The translations under genes were made by a program, and so were the position numbers. Shown one piece after another: positions 62,515 through 64,000 of a stretch of DNA of 64,000 bases. Origin of the DNA: Sphagnum compactum (Eukaryota; Bryophyta; Sphagnopsida; Sphagnales); NCBI GenBank assembly GCA_965153455.1, contig OZ234498.1, positions 8,618,001 to 8,682,000 of the forward strand, given 5' to 3'. The notes under the pieces are model-generated. The model had not been told where the DNA came from. It ran no database searches and saw only the letters and a program-made list of their open reading frames with translations. Each line of letters starts with the position of its first letter. Positions within the stretch are counted from its first letter, which is position 1.

Positions 62515-64000
62515 ACCGACCAACTGACAAGGCTGATAATCAAAAACAGGTTCAAACCATTTGACACACCCACAGGAGCAGTTGAATTGCTTGTCTGTGT
62601 TGGAAGCATCTTAGACCAACAATGTGGACCTCATGGAACTCTGCAGATCACACAGAATTGGAGATGATGTTTGAGACCTGGTAAAGCTTGAATTTGGGTT
62701 ATGTAAATGCCAAGAAGCTGAATTGCCAAACAATTGCTACATGTGAGATGGACAGTAGTCTCCTGACAGTACTTGTTTGACTTTCTAAAGTGTTTATTCA
62801 GCAAAATCTTAGAAGCTTATCTATCTGTTGATGTTGCGTCTATGCTGAGGGGTTTCAGCATTGAAGAAGCTGTTCAGTTCTGTTTGCTTTGCTATGACAG
62901 AGTCTTTTTTGCTGGATTTACTGAAGCTCCAATCTTGGAATCTTTTTGTTTGTACCCCTCTTTATGTTTGCAGTCAACCCTAAAGTGTCTCTCTGATGCT
63001 GGTGAACCAACACTAATGCGCGGAAACTCCTTGGAGGTGAGCTCTTCGATTTTGATGAATGATATGCTCCCTTGAAAATAGTGTGTAAAATTCTCATATC
63101 AAAGTTCTCCTTGTTTGTTCTCTCTGCTTTCCTTTCTTTTTCAAATTGTTTGTTCTCTTTGCTTTCCTTTCTTTTTCGAATTTTTTGTGGGGTTTTTTGT
63201 TTATGGCCTTCTTCCCTTTCTATGTTTGACTTTCCTCTTGGAGTATTGTGGTCATCTATTTCTAGAACTGGCCAATGGCTGAATTTTCCTGTTACTGTTG
63301 GTCTTGTCACAGAAACTCAGTATGTTGGTCAATGTTTGACATTAACCGACAGCCAGTTCTGAGAACTGATGAAGTCAGTGGGGATGTTATTGTAGGTGGT
63401 CAATGCTATACATGTTGTTTGTTGAAGGTTCCTGAAATGTGTATGACTGTCACCGTTGTTCAGACTGCTCCTTAATTTTGTCTTGTGGGCTTGGTTTCTC
63501 CATTCTTTTGGGTGGGTTTTCATCTTTGTTGTGCTTTCTGATAGTTGCTGGCTTTTGGTCAGATCTAAAGTATCCATTGCCATATTACAGGTCATCTTTC
63601 AATTCTTTTCAGTTTGACTGCGATCTTCACATTTAGAAATTCTCAGTACTCAAAACATCTCTTGAAAATAGTGTCTTCACAAGGTTGGAACATGGTTGGG
63701 ATGTTCTGTTTTGCTCATATTAAGTGATTTATTGTCATGGTCAAACATGCTCTCTGAGCGTAATGTCTTATGTGGGATGATTTCACTGCCCAGGAATTGC
63801 CACCTTCCAGATTTGCACATTGCAAATGTACTGTGGAAGATTTCTTTTATGAATTTGTGAACATTAATGAACAATTGTCTCTCATGAGAGATAAGAGGAG
63901 TGAAAAGGCAAAGTCACAGGGGGAAGCTCCTGGAACTGTTGACACATAAATTTTTGAATGCTCAATGATGGCAAAATGGTGCCATTGTGTATAAAAGACT
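62515..64000 (+). other. 3' flank of the RRM gene, no other gene seen
   Basis: Short frames only. Contains a CTTTGCTTTCCTTTCTTTTTC near-duplicate at 63123-63176 (two copies of about 34 bp). The 3' UTR of the RRM gene probably occupies the first part. Confidence 0.45.

Overview
This is plant nuclear DNA. The evidence is a set of multi-exon genes with GT-AG introns, plant-type protein families (a GPI-type A1 aspartic protease, a GTE bromodomain protein, a plant-consensus histone H4) and long AT-rich spaces full of decayed plant transposons (LINE, Ty3/gypsy, CACTA, pogo/Jerky-like) and degenerate minisatellites. Genes are sparse: seven credible protein genes in 64 kb. I cannot name the species; a non-angiosperm land plant is a guess, not a demonstrated fact.

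Layout. 0.3-1.5 kb: 5' part of a multi-pass membrane transporter on the minus strand, running off the left edge. 1.7-19 kb: gene-poor, with a 172-bp CACTA MITE, several minisatellites (notably 10.2-11.0 and 13.3-14.1 kb) and a broken pogo/Jerky-like transposase (14.4-16.1 kb). 19.8-24.3 kb: a ten-exon aspartic protease (+). 24.3-31.4 kb: intergenic DNA with a broken Ty3/gypsy reverse transcriptase. 31.6-32.3 kb: a PLAC8-type cysteine-rich protein (-). 32.5-37.5 kb: a near-full-length but dead LINE (+), starting 0.3 kb from the PLAC8 start codon. 39.5-39.8 kb: histone H4 (-). 40.6-43.5 kb: TSR3 (+), ten exons. 44.7-50.0 kb: a GTE/BET bromodomain gene (-), nine coding exons. 50-61 kb: AT-rich intergenic DNA holding a 2.24-kb non-autonomous CACTA element with a 3-bp target duplication, plus minisatellites. 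61.5-62.5 kb: an intronless RRM / RS-rich / coiled-coil gene (+).

Exon structures for the transporter, aspartic protease, TSR3 and GTE were built by hand from splice sites, reading-frame continuity and family similarity. All four chains keep frame across every junction (513, 299 and 862 residues for the three complete ones). The genes are ordinary housekeeping or signalling genes with no shared pathway. H4 and TSR3 are divergent; TSR3 and GTE are convergent.

I found no convincing new multi-gene system. The best leads are a near-perfect 47-bp inverted repeat inside a GTE intron, the intact-ended CACTA elements, an unusual DCG (instead of DSG/DTG) second catalytic motif in the aspartic protease, and the repeat families at 10-12 kb.
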